The notes under the pieces: generated by a model
Databases searched by the model: none
The model's input: only the letters and a program-made list of their open reading frames with translations
What the model was told of the DNA's origin: nothing
Shown: positions 1 through 7,588 of the stretch, piece after piece
Numbering within the stretch: the first letter of the stretch is position 1
Layout: every line of letters begins with the position of its first letter
Source: SZUA-592 sp041556555
GTDB taxonomy: Bacteria; Pseudomonadota; Gammaproteobacteria; Eutrophobiales; Eutrophobiaceae
Assembly: GCA_041556555.1 (NCBI GenBank)
Contig: JBFFIE010000045.1
Coordinates: 1-14,712, forward strand
Length of the DNA stretch: 14,712 nt
Direction: 5' to 3'
Translations under genes and position numbers: made by a program

Positions 1-1368
1 GGAGTATGGGCTGCCGGTTATTCAAACTTTGGCGTGCAGGTGCAAAAAGAACTCTATGAGTTTCCCGATTGGCCGTTGTCTGCAGATGTTCCCAACTTTA
101 CCCCCGGCCCGGTCATCCAGAACTACCTGGAGGATTATGCAAAGCATTTTGATATCTGGCCAAACATACGTTTCAACACAACTGTCACCGGGGTCAAGGA
201 AAGAACGTCACCCAGCCAAGGCGGCTGGGTCGTCACCGCTGAATCCGCTGGAAAACAGAGCACTGATGAATTCGATCTGCTGGTAATTTGCACCGGACTT
301 TTTTCAAATATACCCTACATGCCACAGTTCGCAGGTGAAGAAACGTTCAACGGTCGGATAATCCACATTTCAGAATTCACAACCAGGGATATTGTTAAAA
401 ACAAAAAAGTGGTAGTTGTGGGGTTTGGTAAAAGCGCTTCCGACGCGGCCCTGGAAGCTTCAAAAGTTGCTTCAAAAACCACCATTGTCTTTCGCGAGCC
501 ACATTGGCCGGTTCCTCCAAATTTGCTCGGCATACTGCCATTCAAGTGGGCCATGCTGAACCGGCTAACCAGTTCATTAATTCCGCCCTATGTACAGCCA
601 TCCAATGTTGAACGGGTAGTGCATAGCCTCGGAAAGCCACTGGTATGGTTCTGGTGGCGATTGGTGGAGCTTTTGTTGATTGCCCAGTGCCGGCTTTGGT
701 CCCGGTTTGGAACCCGACCCAGCCTCATTCCGCAAAAACCGGTTGAAATTGATACCTTTGGTGAATCTACCATGTTGCCCCGCCCGAATTTTTATTCCCT
801 GATGAGAAATGGATCCATCGAACCACATCAAGGGCAGATCAGCGAATACCAATCCAATAGCATCCTGTTAAATACCGGCGAAAAAATTGAGGCGGATGTC
901 GTTATCCTTGCAACCGGTTGGAAATCTGATTTCAGTTTTTTACCTGAGTCCGTCATGTCCCGACTTAATTTCGAGGACGACGGTTTTTACCTCTATCGCC
1001 ACATACTGAATCCACAGGTCCCCAACCTGGCCTTCATCGGAATTATGTCAACTATCAGTAATATGCTCACCTACAACTTGCAGGCCTTGTGGCTGTGTGA
1101 ACTGATTAAAGGCACTCATCAATTACCATCAGGGGATGAGATGCAGGAAAGTATTGAGCAACTGAAAGCCTGGAAAAGAAGCTGGATGCCTTTCAGTCGT
1201 GCCAGAAGTTCCCGCTTGTTATTACACATGCTGCATTACCATGATGAACTATTGAAAGACATCGGCATTTCACCCCTGCGTAAAACCGGCATCTTCGCTC
1301 CATTCAAGGAAGCCTTTGCCCCCTACCAACCTAGCGATTATAAATCGATTGTGTCAGGTAAAGCATGA
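1..1368 (+). CDS. FMO-like flavin monooxygenase, 5'-truncated by window edge
   Basis: This is a FAD- and NAD(P)H-dependent monooxygenase of the flavin-containing monooxygenase type, which as a family oxygenates soft nucleophiles (N or S) or ketones. The reading frame is open to base 1, so the true start and the N-terminal FAD-binding GxGxxG lie outside the window; the GTG at 34 is not the start. About 455 residues are visible. Visible landmarks are a segment resembling the family signature FxGxxxHxxxY/F (FNGRIIHISEF, about 346-378), an NADP-binding Rossmann turn VVVGFGKSASD (about 409-441), and the C-terminal ATGW motif (about 910-921) followed by DFSFLP. The frame ends at TGA 1366-1368. The substrate cannot be told from sequence. 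The next gene starts about 40 bases downstream on the same strand. Confidence 0.85.
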   Translation, partial: GVWAAGYSNFGVQVQKELYEFPDWPLSADVPNFTPGPVIQNYLEDYAKHFDIWPNIRFNTTVTGVKERTSPSQGGWVVTAESAGKQSTDEFDLLVICTGLFSNIPYMPQFAGEETFNGRIIHISEFTTRDIVKNKKVVVVGFGKSASDAALEASKVASKTTIVFREPHWPVPPNLLGILPFKWAMLNRLTSSLIPPYVQPSNVERVVHSLGKPLVWFWWRLVELLLIAQCRLWSRFGTRPSLIPQKPVEIDTFGESTMLPRPNFYSLMRNGSIEPHQGQISEYQSNSILLNTGEKIEADVVILATGWKSDFSFLPESVMSRLNFEDDGFYLYRHILNPQVPNLAFIGIMSTISNMLTYNLQALWLCELIKGTHQLPSGDEMQESIEQLKAWKRSWMPFSRARSSRLLLHMLHYHDELLKDIGISPLRKTGIFAPFKEAFAPYQPSDYKSIVSGKA

Positions 1369-1408
1369 TAAGAATATTGGTAAATTTTTACTTTTAGAGA
1401 GAATTGCC

Positions 1409-1705
1409 TTGAAACGCATTTCTGTGCTGTTGGTAATATACATTAGTTGCCAGGTAACTGGTTGTTCAACCACATCAACAAAAGAAACGCACATGCATTG
1501 CATAGAGGAAGGGTACAAACAAGTGGCCTACCCGTATTGTTGTGAAAGGGGTAACGGTTATTGCTTAAGAACTTGTTACAATTACTCACAGCAGTATACC
1601 TGCCTGGACTGGGAATGTGACGAGGGATACCAAAGGCAGGAAATCAGGGAAGAAGATCTAGCTTGGTGGCAGTTTGCCGGGTCCAGCGAATGTGTTCCAA
1701 TGTAA
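1409..1705 (+). CDS. small cysteine-rich predicted lipoprotein, unknown function
   Basis: The frame is open from 1316, but I choose the TTG at 1409 because it gives a clean lipoprotein leader: MKR, then a hydrophobic stretch, then the lipobox V-T-G-C with lipidated Cys19. A purine-rich AGAGAGAA just upstream can serve as ribosome binding site. The mature part is about 80 residues and holds eight further Cys (HC, a CC pair, YC, TC, TC, EC, EC), enough for four disulfides, plus many aromatic residues. This suggests a small disulfide-stabilised domain in the periplasm. I do not recognise the family. It sits 40 bases after the monooxygenase and before the exported cupin and Msr genes, so it may belong to an envelope redox set (inference). 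The non-ATG start leaves the exact N-terminus uncertain. Confidence 0.6.
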   Translation: MKRISVLLVIYISCQVTGCSTTSTKETHMHCIEEGYKQVAYPYCCERGNGYCLRTCYNYSQQYTCLDWECDEGYQRQEIREEDLAWWQFAGSSECVPM

Positions 1706-1742
1706 TTACTAAAATTACATCTGAAAAATTCAATAAATAATA

Positions 1743-2156
1743 ATGTACAAGGCTCTGAATATCTTCCTGGTTATGCTTTTTACCTGTTCCCTTCCTGTCT
1801 CCGCCGAACCACTGCTTGAAACAGAGACTTCATGGGATGGTGGCCGTATCAAATACCCGGACGGCAAACCCGAAATTACTTCCGTCATTCTCAAGCTCGA
1901 TGAGGGGGTGATCACCAGATATCACTGCCACCCGGTACCGACCCTCGGCTATGTCCTGAAAGGGAAAATCAAGGTAGAAACCATTGAGGGAAAATCCGCA
2001 GTTTTCTCAGAGGGTGAATCCGTCGTTGAGGTCATGAATACACTGCACCGGGGAACTGCAGTCGCAGGTCCGGTAGAGGTCGTGGTGTTTTACACCGGTG
2101 CCCGGGGCATGCCGAATACGGTCTACCCTGAAAATTCATCAGGTGCTTGCAAATAA
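1743..2156 (+). CDS. exported single-domain cupin protein
   Basis: This is a 137-residue protein with a Sec signal peptide (residues 1-21, cleavage after PVSA). It is followed by one cupin barrel. Motif 1 is degenerate: GVITRYHCHPVP gives the HxH metal ligands H61 and H63, but the position normally held by Glu is not acidic (T-L-G-Y follows). Motif 2 supplies H102 in NTLHRG. Metal binding by three His is therefore plausible; the catalytic role is unknown, as cupins range from dioxygenases to isomerases to sensors. There is no strong Shine-Dalgarno before the ATG at 1743. It lies 37 bases after the lipoprotein gene and 98 bases before msrB, all on the same strand, suggesting shared envelope function. 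Confidence 0.8.
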   Translation: MYKALNIFLVMLFTCSLPVSAEPLLETETSWDGGRIKYPDGKPEITSVILKLDEGVITRYHCHPVPTLGYVLKGKIKVETIEGKSAVFSEGESVVEVMNTLHRGTAVAGPVEVVVFYTGARGMPNTVYPENSSGACK

Positions 2157-2254
2157 GCTTGTATTTCCTCCCATTTGCCGAGACAACTTCTTAATCCCGT
2201 ATGGAACTGTAGACCCGCAAACCGGTCTGTGATTGTATCCCCGAGGAGAAAACT

Positions 2255-2773
2255 ATGGACCGCAGAGATTTTCTGAAACAGCTTGGTGTCATAACCGGCT
2301 CTCTATTCATACCCTACAGTCATGTCTTTGCCCATGAAGTGAACGAAAATTTACAATTTACACCCCTGGACAAGCCGGATTCCCAATGGCGCAAATTGGT
2401 ATCGGCAGACCAGTTTTACATCCTGTTTGAAGAAGGTACCGAACCACCCGGCTCCAGCCCCCTGGACAGGGAGAAACGGGCCGGTACGTTTATCTGTGCG
2501 GCCTGCTACCTGCCCTTATTTGAATCGGAAACGAAATACGACAGCGGCACCGGTTGGCCCAGTTTTTACGAGCCTATTACCGGGCGTGTCGAAACCAAAC
2601 TGGACCTCAAGCTGGTCTGGCCACGTACCGAATACCACTGCGCGCGTTGTGGTGGACATCAAGGCCATGTTTTTAATGACGGTCCCCCGCCCACGGGCAA
2701 ACGTTATTGTAATAACGGCTTGGCATTAAAGTTTATACCGGCTGATCAATCCCTGCCGGAACTGCGAGGTTAG
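2255..2773 (+). CDS. msrB: periplasmic peptide-methionine (R)-S-oxide reductase MsrB with Tat-type signal
   Basis: It reduces the R epimer of methionine sulfoxide in proteins. The N-terminus DRRDFLKQ followed by a weakly hydrophobic stretch ending HVFA-HE looks like a twin-arginine signal, so the domain is probably exported folded. The MsrB domain fills residues 45-165: zinc CxxC pairs C81/C84 and C129/C132, the GTGWPSF motif at about 98-104, GHVFNDGP, and the catalytic Cys152 in RYCNNGLAL. The start is supported by GAGGAG six bases upstream of ATG 2255. The stop is one base before the msrA start, so the two are translated as a pair. Pre-folding with zinc in the cytoplasm would explain Tat use (inference). 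Confidence 0.92.
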   Translation: MDRRDFLKQLGVITGSLFIPYSHVFAHEVNENLQFTPLDKPDSQWRKLVSADQFYILFEEGTEPPGSSPLDREKRAGTFICAACYLPLFESETKYDSGTGWPSFYEPITGRVETKLDLKLVWPRTEYHCARCGGHQGHVFNDGPPPTGKRYCNNGLALKFIPADQSLPELRG

Positions 2774-2774
2774 T

Positions 2775-3359
2775 ATGAGACAGCTGGTCCTCTTTCTTTT
2801 GATTTTTTTCTCGAGTTTCAGCGCCTTTGCTGAAACGGCCGTGGCCACCTTTGCCGGAGGTTGTTTCTGGTGCATGGAGCCGCCGTATGACAAGCTGGAT
2901 GGCGTCATTAGTACCACATCAGGCTATACCGGTGGTCACCTGGACAACCCTACTTACAAGCAGGTATCGAGCGGCAAGACCGGTCATTATGAAGCCGTGC
3001 AGGTGGAATATGACCCGGACAGGGTCAGCTACCAGGAGTTACTGGACGTTTTCTGGGCCAATGTTGATCTCTTTGATTCCAAGGGCCAGTTCTGCGACAA
3101 GGGACCACAGTACCGGGCAGCGATTTTTGTCCAGAATGACGAGGAAGAAAAACTCGCCAGGCTAAGCAAACAGGCCCTTGAAGGAAAAACCGGGAAAGGC
3201 CTCCAGGTAGTCACGGAGATCCTGCCGACCAGTACCTTCTATCCCGCCGAGGAGTATCACCAGGATTATTATCAGAAAAATCCTGTCCGCTATAATTATT
3301 ACCGTTTTGCATGCGGCAGGGATCGCCGCCTGGAAGATGTGCAGCAATTAATCAATTGA
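2775..3359 (+). CDS. msrA: periplasmic peptide-methionine (S)-S-oxide reductase MsrA with Sec signal
   Basis: It reduces the S epimer of methionine sulfoxide, complementing the MsrB encoded just upstream. Residues 1-19 form a Sec signal peptide with cleavage after AFA. The MsrA signature GGCFWC follows directly, with catalytic Cys30. Other conserved parts are SGYTGG (49-54), GHYEAVQVEYDP, and the acidic/aromatic PAEEYHQDYY segment. Cys107 and Cys180 are candidates for resolving cysteines. Length (194 residues including the leader) is normal for a single-domain MsrA. The ATG at 2775 lies one base after the msrB stop, with GAGG inside the msrB end as ribosome binding site, so the genes form one operon. 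No dedicated electron donor gene (thioredoxin-like or DsbD-like) is visible in the window. Confidence 0.93.
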   Translation: MRQLVLFLLIFFSSFSAFAETAVATFAGGCFWCMEPPYDKLDGVISTTSGYTGGHLDNPTYKQVSSGKTGHYEAVQVEYDPDRVSYQELLDVFWANVDLFDSKGQFCDKGPQYRAAIFVQNDEEEKLARLSKQALEGKTGKGLQVVTEILPTSTFYPAEEYHQDYYQKNPVRYNYYRFACGRDRRLEDVQQLIN

Positions 3360-3371
3360 TTGCGGCAAAAT

Positions 3372-4453
<1,082 letters not shown>

Positions 4454-4454
<1 letters not shown>

Positions 4455-4717
4455 TGCATGCCAGTCTGCTTTCCTCGCCCAAACCCTGTCTTGTGCAGAC
4501 TATACTTAGAATTTCAGAGTATCTGAACACCAAAACCTATTGCGTGATATCCGGGTTTATTTTTTTGCTGGTGGCCCTGGCGCACCTGTTGCGAATCTAC
4601 AATGGCTGGGAGGTTAATATTGGCACTGAAATCATACCTATGTGGGTATCGTGATTTGGCTTAATCGTACCGGCCTTTCTGGGAATCTGGGCGTTAGTTC
4701 TGGTTAAAACTAAATGA
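4454..4717 (+). pseudogene. small membrane protein gene interrupted by in-frame TGA
   Basis: One frame encodes a small two-helix membrane protein but is interrupted by TGA at 4652-4654. Before the stop there is a hydrophobic helix (from about 4538) followed by HLLRIYNGWEVNIG and IPMWVS. After it the same frame continues FGLIVPAFLGIWALVLVK to a TGA at 4715-4717. The continuous hydrophobic pattern and the match to a conserved small membrane protein family, in which IPMWVSW is typical, indicate that TGG (Trp) has become TGA. The start is unclear: the TTG at 4454 overlaps the divergent epimerase start and looks too early, and CTG 4523 after AGAG is an alternative. It could be a nonfunctional remnant or a truncated one-helix peptide. 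Function is not known. Confidence 0.6.
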
Positions 4718-4800
4718 GAATAATTGTTTTTCACATACGCCAGCAATTTTAACCAATTGATTGCATTCGTCATAAAGACGTTCCATGTCCCCAATATATT

Positions 4801-4834
4801 CGGAGAAAAAATTTCTATTGCGGAGAAAAAATTT
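4801..4834. repeat. 14-bp tandem direct repeat, 20-bp period
   Basis: The 14-mer CGGAGAAAAAATTT occurs identically at 4801-4814 and 4821-4834. The start-to-start distance is 20 bases, close to two helical turns, so a protein dimer could contact both on one DNA face. It lies just upstream of a possible -10 element (TATAGT, 4846-4851), placing the repeats at about -50 and -30. This arrangement suits an activator site for the transporter gene at 5010, but the binding protein is unknown. Confidence 0.55.
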
Positions 4835-4845
4835 AGTTCTATATT

Positions 4846-4851
4846 TATAGT
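4846..4851 (+). promoter_or_regulatory. possible -10 element for the MFS transporter gene
   Basis: TATAGT matches the -10 consensus at five of six positions and would start transcription near 4858. No good -35 hexamer is found at 17 bases; the direct repeat overlaps that position instead, which would fit an activator-dependent promoter. This is a weak call on sequence alone. Confidence 0.3.
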
Positions 4852-4867
4852 ACTAGAGTGGATATAA

Positions 4868-5009
4868 GCCCAGAGCGGGCATAAGGAGTATCCCCCCTAC
4901 GAGCTTAATTTGTTGTTTTTTACTCCATATTGTTTTATAGCCATGCGCTGTTTCTCTCTGCATGGTTCTTACTCATAAATATGCTGGAATAAGTAGGGGG
5001 GCAAAGCAT
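4868..5009 (+). promoter_or_regulatory. potentially structured 5' leader with anti-Shine-Dalgarno segment
   Basis: The stretch before the transporter start holds several complementary segments. GCCC/GGGC form a small hairpin at 4868-4880. GGAGTA 4885-4890 matches TACTCC 4921-4926. CCATGC 4941-4946 matches GCATGG 4960-4965. CCCCCCTAC 4892-4900 is a perfect 9-base complement of GTAGGGGGG 4993-5001, which contains the Shine-Dalgarno of the start at 5010. The GGAGTA/TACTCC stem and the 9-bp pairing would form a pseudoknot or exclude one another. This resembles a translational switch, but I do not recognise a known riboswitch class, and chance complementarity is possible. Confidence 0.4.
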
Positions 5010-6878
5010 ATGGCAAGTATTAACGGTACTTCTGACGATCTCTCGCATGCAGGTAACCCCAACCATAAGAAGAGCTTATCTGAAGGCGCAATAAAAAACC
5101 GCTGGCTAATTGCAGCATCTGCCGTTGGTATCCATATCTCTATAGGCTCAGTATATGCCTGGAGTGTCTTTAACCTCCCTCTTGAAAATGCCTTTGGCTG
5201 GGGGAAAAGCGATATAGCCATCACATTCAGCCTGGCAATTTTCTTCCTGGGCATGTCCGCTGCAGTCATGGGTCATTTTGTCGAACGTCATGGACCCAGG
5301 AAATCAGGCATGGTCGCTGCATGTTTTTGGGGTACAGGCCTCATAGTCGCCAGCCTGGGAGTGAAATTCGGGATTATCCAGATTTTATGGCTTGGTTACG
5401 GTGTGCTCGGCGGAATCGGCCTGGGGATTGGCTACATAACGCCAGTATCAACTCTGGTGAAATGGTTTCCTGATCGTCGCGGCCTGGCAACCGGCCTTGC
5501 CATCATGGGCTTTGGTTTCGGCGCGGCCATCGGCGCCCCTGTCTACAACTATATCATGTCTGATGTGACTGCCGGCAAGCTCGGTATGAGCGAGGAAATC
5601 TATCGCTCTGGTATCTCCAGTTACAATTCCGCAAAAAAAATCCTCAAGGAAATTCATGTTCACAACGACTCTGCGGAAGACTATGACATGGAATGGTTAT
5701 TCTCCGCCGTTACCGCTGCAAACAAGGATGAAGTACTGGCTTTATTACCGGAAAAGCTGGCAAAGGATGCTGACCCACAACTGGATAAGCTCAATACGTC
5801 ACTGACTGATTTTCAACTGGCACCCTTCTGGAATATGAGGAACACGGACAAGTTCAGGAGTGCCATCGCATCCGGAATTTCTACAAACTTCCTCATTGTT
5901 GGCCTCACCTACCTGGTAATCATGTTTGCGGCGGCAAGTTATATCGCACGCCCGCCACAAGGCTGGATGCCGGCCAGCATGAAGGCCGCTGTCGATTCCG
6001 GCAAGAAAAAAATCATACCTGATTTGACTCAGATGACCGCCAACGCGGCAGTCAAAAAGGCGCCTTTTTATGGCTTGTGGATCATGATGTTTATCAACAT
6101 CTCCTGCGGTATAGGTATCATTTACACCGCATCACCACTGGCCCAGGAGAGCATCGGGCTGACTCCCGGTGAAGCGGCGGCCGTAGTCGGCATGATGTCT
6201 ATCTTCAATGGCCTGGGTCGCATAGGCTGGGCATCTTTCTCCGATTTGCTGGGGCGCGCCAATACCTACACGTTGTTTTTTGTAGTCGAGATTTTTGCCT
6301 TCTATTTTCTACCCAATATTACCAGCATTATCATGTTCCAGGTGGTGCTCTACCTGATCCTGACCATGTACGGCGGCGGCTTTGCAACATTGCCGGCCTA
6401 CATAGGCGACCTGTTTGGCACAAAACAACTGGGGGCGATCCATGGTTATGTACTTACCGCATGGGCAATGGCCGGGGTATTCGGACCGCAGATTGTTGCT
6501 CGCCTCTATGAAGCCACCGGTTCCTATGAAACCGTGTTGCACATCTTTGCCGGTGTCTTTGCCTTTGCCCTGGCGGTCAGCATCCTGATGACCATACACA
6601 CCATCAAAGCACGTAACCGCATGACGGCTGTAACTGTTTTTAAATATGAAAACGAGGACTTTATTCGAACCCAGACGACCTTGTTAAACGAGGACGGCAA
6701 GTCCGCCATCAATACAAAACTGGACCGGAATAATCCCAGTTACGCAGCACTTTTGCAAAAGAACTCGTTTACGGGAGAGGCGACCATATTTGGCCGCCTT
6801 TACGAGACGTACTATGCACCGCTGACAGATGAGTCAGGAAAACTGACCGGTGCCATATTCGTCGGCAATCAAAAATAG
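5010..6878 (+). CDS. OFA-type MFS transporter with C-terminal Cache-like domain
   Basis: This is a 622-residue inner-membrane carrier of the oxalate/formate antiporter (OFA) branch of the MFS; related proteins move small mono- or dicarboxylates. I choose ATG 5010, eight bases after AGGGGGG; the upstream ATG 4962 has no ribosome binding site. Twelve helices are visible, with the family-like SVYAWSVFNLPLE in TM1, GPRKSG after TM2 and KWFPDRRGLATG between TM4 and TM5. There is a hydrophilic insert of about 105 residues (184-290) between TM5 and TM6. After TM12 (ends about 532) come about 85 residues that read like the second half of a Cache_3-Cache_2 sensor domain: TVFKYENEDFIRTQT, LNEDGKSA, NPSYAALL, FTGEATIFGRLYETYYAPL, and GKLTGAIFVG. 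With 12 helices this tail would face the cytoplasm, which is odd for Cache. The substrate is unknown. Confidence 0.85.
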   Translation: MASINGTSDDLSHAGNPNHKKSLSEGAIKNRWLIAASAVGIHISIGSVYAWSVFNLPLENAFGWGKSDIAITFSLAIFFLGMSAAVMGHFVERHGPRKSGMVAACFWGTGLIVASLGVKFGIIQILWLGYGVLGGIGLGIGYITPVSTLVKWFPDRRGLATGLAIMGFGFGAAIGAPVYNYIMSDVTAGKLGMSEEIYRSGISSYNSAKKILKEIHVHNDSAEDYDMEWLFSAVTAANKDEVLALLPEKLAKDADPQLDKLNTSLTDFQLAPFWNMRNTDKFRSAIASGISTNFLIVGLTYLVIMFAAASYIARPPQGWMPASMKAAVDSGKKKIIPDLTQMTANAAVKKAPFYGLWIMMFINISCGIGIIYTASPLAQESIGLTPGEAAAVVGMMSIFNGLGRIGWASFSDLLGRANTYTLFFVVEIFAFYFLPNITSIIMFQVVLYLILTMYGGGFATLPAYIGDLFGTKQLGAIHGYVLTAWAMAGVFGPQIVARLYEATGSYETVLHIFAGVFAFALAVSILMTIHTIKARNRMTAVTVFKYENEDFIRTQTTLLNEDGKSAINTKLDRNNPSYAALLQKNSFTGEATIFGRLYETYYAPLTDESGKLTGAIFVGNQK

Positions 6879-6895
6879 TTTTTTCATGCTTAAAT

Positions 6896-6942
6896 AAAAA
6901 AACCTCCGTTAATGACAGTTTATTATTAACAGATCGGTTTTT
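6896..6942. terminator. probable bidirectional rho-independent terminator
   Basis: Between the transporter stop (6878) and the convergent coiled-coil gene lie nested inverted repeats. The outer arms are AAAAACC 6898-6904 and GGTTTTT 6936-6942; the inner arms are GTTAAT 6908-6913 and ATTAAC 6925-6930. A-tracts on one side and T-tracts on the other would serve both directions. The stem is interrupted and AT-rich, so the strength is uncertain. Confidence 0.55.
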
Positions 6943-6972
6943 GGTCTTATGCTGACTACGCATTAAGCACTT

Positions 6973-6996
6973 GGCTATTTGAATCTGGAAATAGCC
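6973..6996. repeat. perfect 8-bp hairpin over the stop codon of the coiled-coil gene
   Basis: GGCTATTT (6973-6980) and AAATAGCC (6989-6996) are exact complements around an 8-base loop. The stem contains the TAG stop of the minus-strand gene. It has no following T-tract in that direction, so it may stabilise the mRNA end rather than terminate transcription. Confidence 0.45.
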
Positions 6997-7262
6997 GATT
7001 TAATTCCGTTTTCAAGTGAATCCCAGGCATTTTCAATCCCAGCCTTAAGATCTTCCCAGGCATCATCGCTTGCGTCTTTTAATTCAATAAGTTTTTCAGT
7101 GGCAGCAAGCTGCATGGCCCGTAACTCTTCAATCTGTTTATAATATTCGAGCTGTGCATCAGCATGCGCCTTTTCAGCTTTAGCCTTAAGCTTATTTACT
7201 TCAGTTTTCCACTCTTCCAGTTGCGCCTCTAATTTATTTTCATATGCGTCTTTCATGCCCAT
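6975..7262 (-). CDS. short coiled-coil protein, sll1863-type stress-response family
   Basis: This 95-residue, highly charged, Lys/Glu/Ala-rich protein is almost entirely predicted helix, with a coiled coil (about residues 5-65), then DASDDAWEDLKAGIENAWDSL and an amphipathic C-terminal helix ending SRFK. The pattern matches what I know as the sll1863-type stress-response family, small cytoplasmic proteins of unclear mechanism. Three ATGs lie close together (7268, 7262, 7256). AAGGAG ends seven bases before the second, so I choose 7262. There are no Cys and no membrane segment. It converges on the transporter gene across a terminator. Upstream on its own strand are a small ORF and an FNR-type box that could place it under oxygen control (inference). 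Confidence 0.75.
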   Translation of the reverse strand: MGMKDAYENKLEAQLEEWKTEVNKLKAKAEKAHADAQLEYYKQIEELRAMQLAATEKLIELKDASDDAWEDLKAGIENAWDSLENGIKSAISRFK

Positions 7263-7422
7263 ATTCATTCTCCTTACATATTCTAGTTAATGCTTGCTAT
7301 GAAATGCAGTAAATATTCAATAATCAATTGTAATGATTGCCACAAGTAGAAATATCCGATATTAAAAACCGGAATATTGCATTAATCAATTATTAACAGT
7401 ATGAGATACTTATTTCAAATAC

Positions 7423-7438
7423 AATTTGTTAACAAATT
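7423..7438. promoter_or_regulatory. 16-bp perfect palindrome
   Basis: AATTTGTTAACAAATT is a perfect palindrome in the AT-rich gap and overlaps the stop of the small ORF at 7429. It has the size and symmetry of an operator for a dimeric regulator, upstream of the coiled-coil gene. No specific regulator is recognised, and AT-rich DNA makes chance palindromes more likely. Confidence 0.3.
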
Positions 7439-7524
7439 TTAATGGGAATTGTTGAGACTAGATCGAAAAAAACGCTGCTATAAATATAAAATATTAGAGA
7501 ATAATCCGCCGATAGTTTGGTCAT
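7429..7524 (-). CDS. possible 31-residue small protein downstream of FNR-type promoter
   Basis: This short ORF begins MTKLSADYSLIF and ends TIPIKIC. Its ATG at 7524 is preceded by AAAGGGAG with eight-base spacing, a good ribosome binding site. The middle is rich in aromatic and aliphatic residues (Y, F, I, V, L) and could form one short membrane helix. It lies about 30 bases downstream of the transcription start predicted from the FNR-type box and the TATAGT element, so promoter, ribosome binding site and ORF line up in the right order. No homolog is known to me. It is too short to be sure it is coding, and the AT-rich composition could produce it by chance. The coiled-coil gene follows 166 bases downstream on the same strand. 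Confidence 0.35.
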   Translation of the reverse strand: MTKLSADYSLIFYIYSSVFFDLVSTIPIKIC

Positions 7525-7561
7525 GATAATCACTCCCTTTTAATGAGGATTGATAAGTAAA

Positions 7562-7567
7562 ACTATA
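7562..7567 (-). promoter_or_regulatory. -10 element paired with the FNR-type box
   Basis: On the minus strand this reads TATAGT, giving a predicted start near 7555. The FNR box centre is then at about -40.5, within one base of the class II position (-41.5). Confidence 0.4.
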
Positions 7568-7588
7568 GGTTTTGATTAGTCCTATTCA

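Noticed and set aside
3350..3361. Palindrome AATCAATTGATT at the msrA end as a terminator
   Set aside because: A 12-bp AT-rich palindrome without loop or T-tract; the gap to the convergent gene is only 12 bases.
4962..5009. Upstream start of the MFS transporter at ATG 4962
   Set aside because: It has no ribosome binding site, while ATG 5010 follows AGGGGGG at good spacing. The extra 16 residues look like leader sequence.
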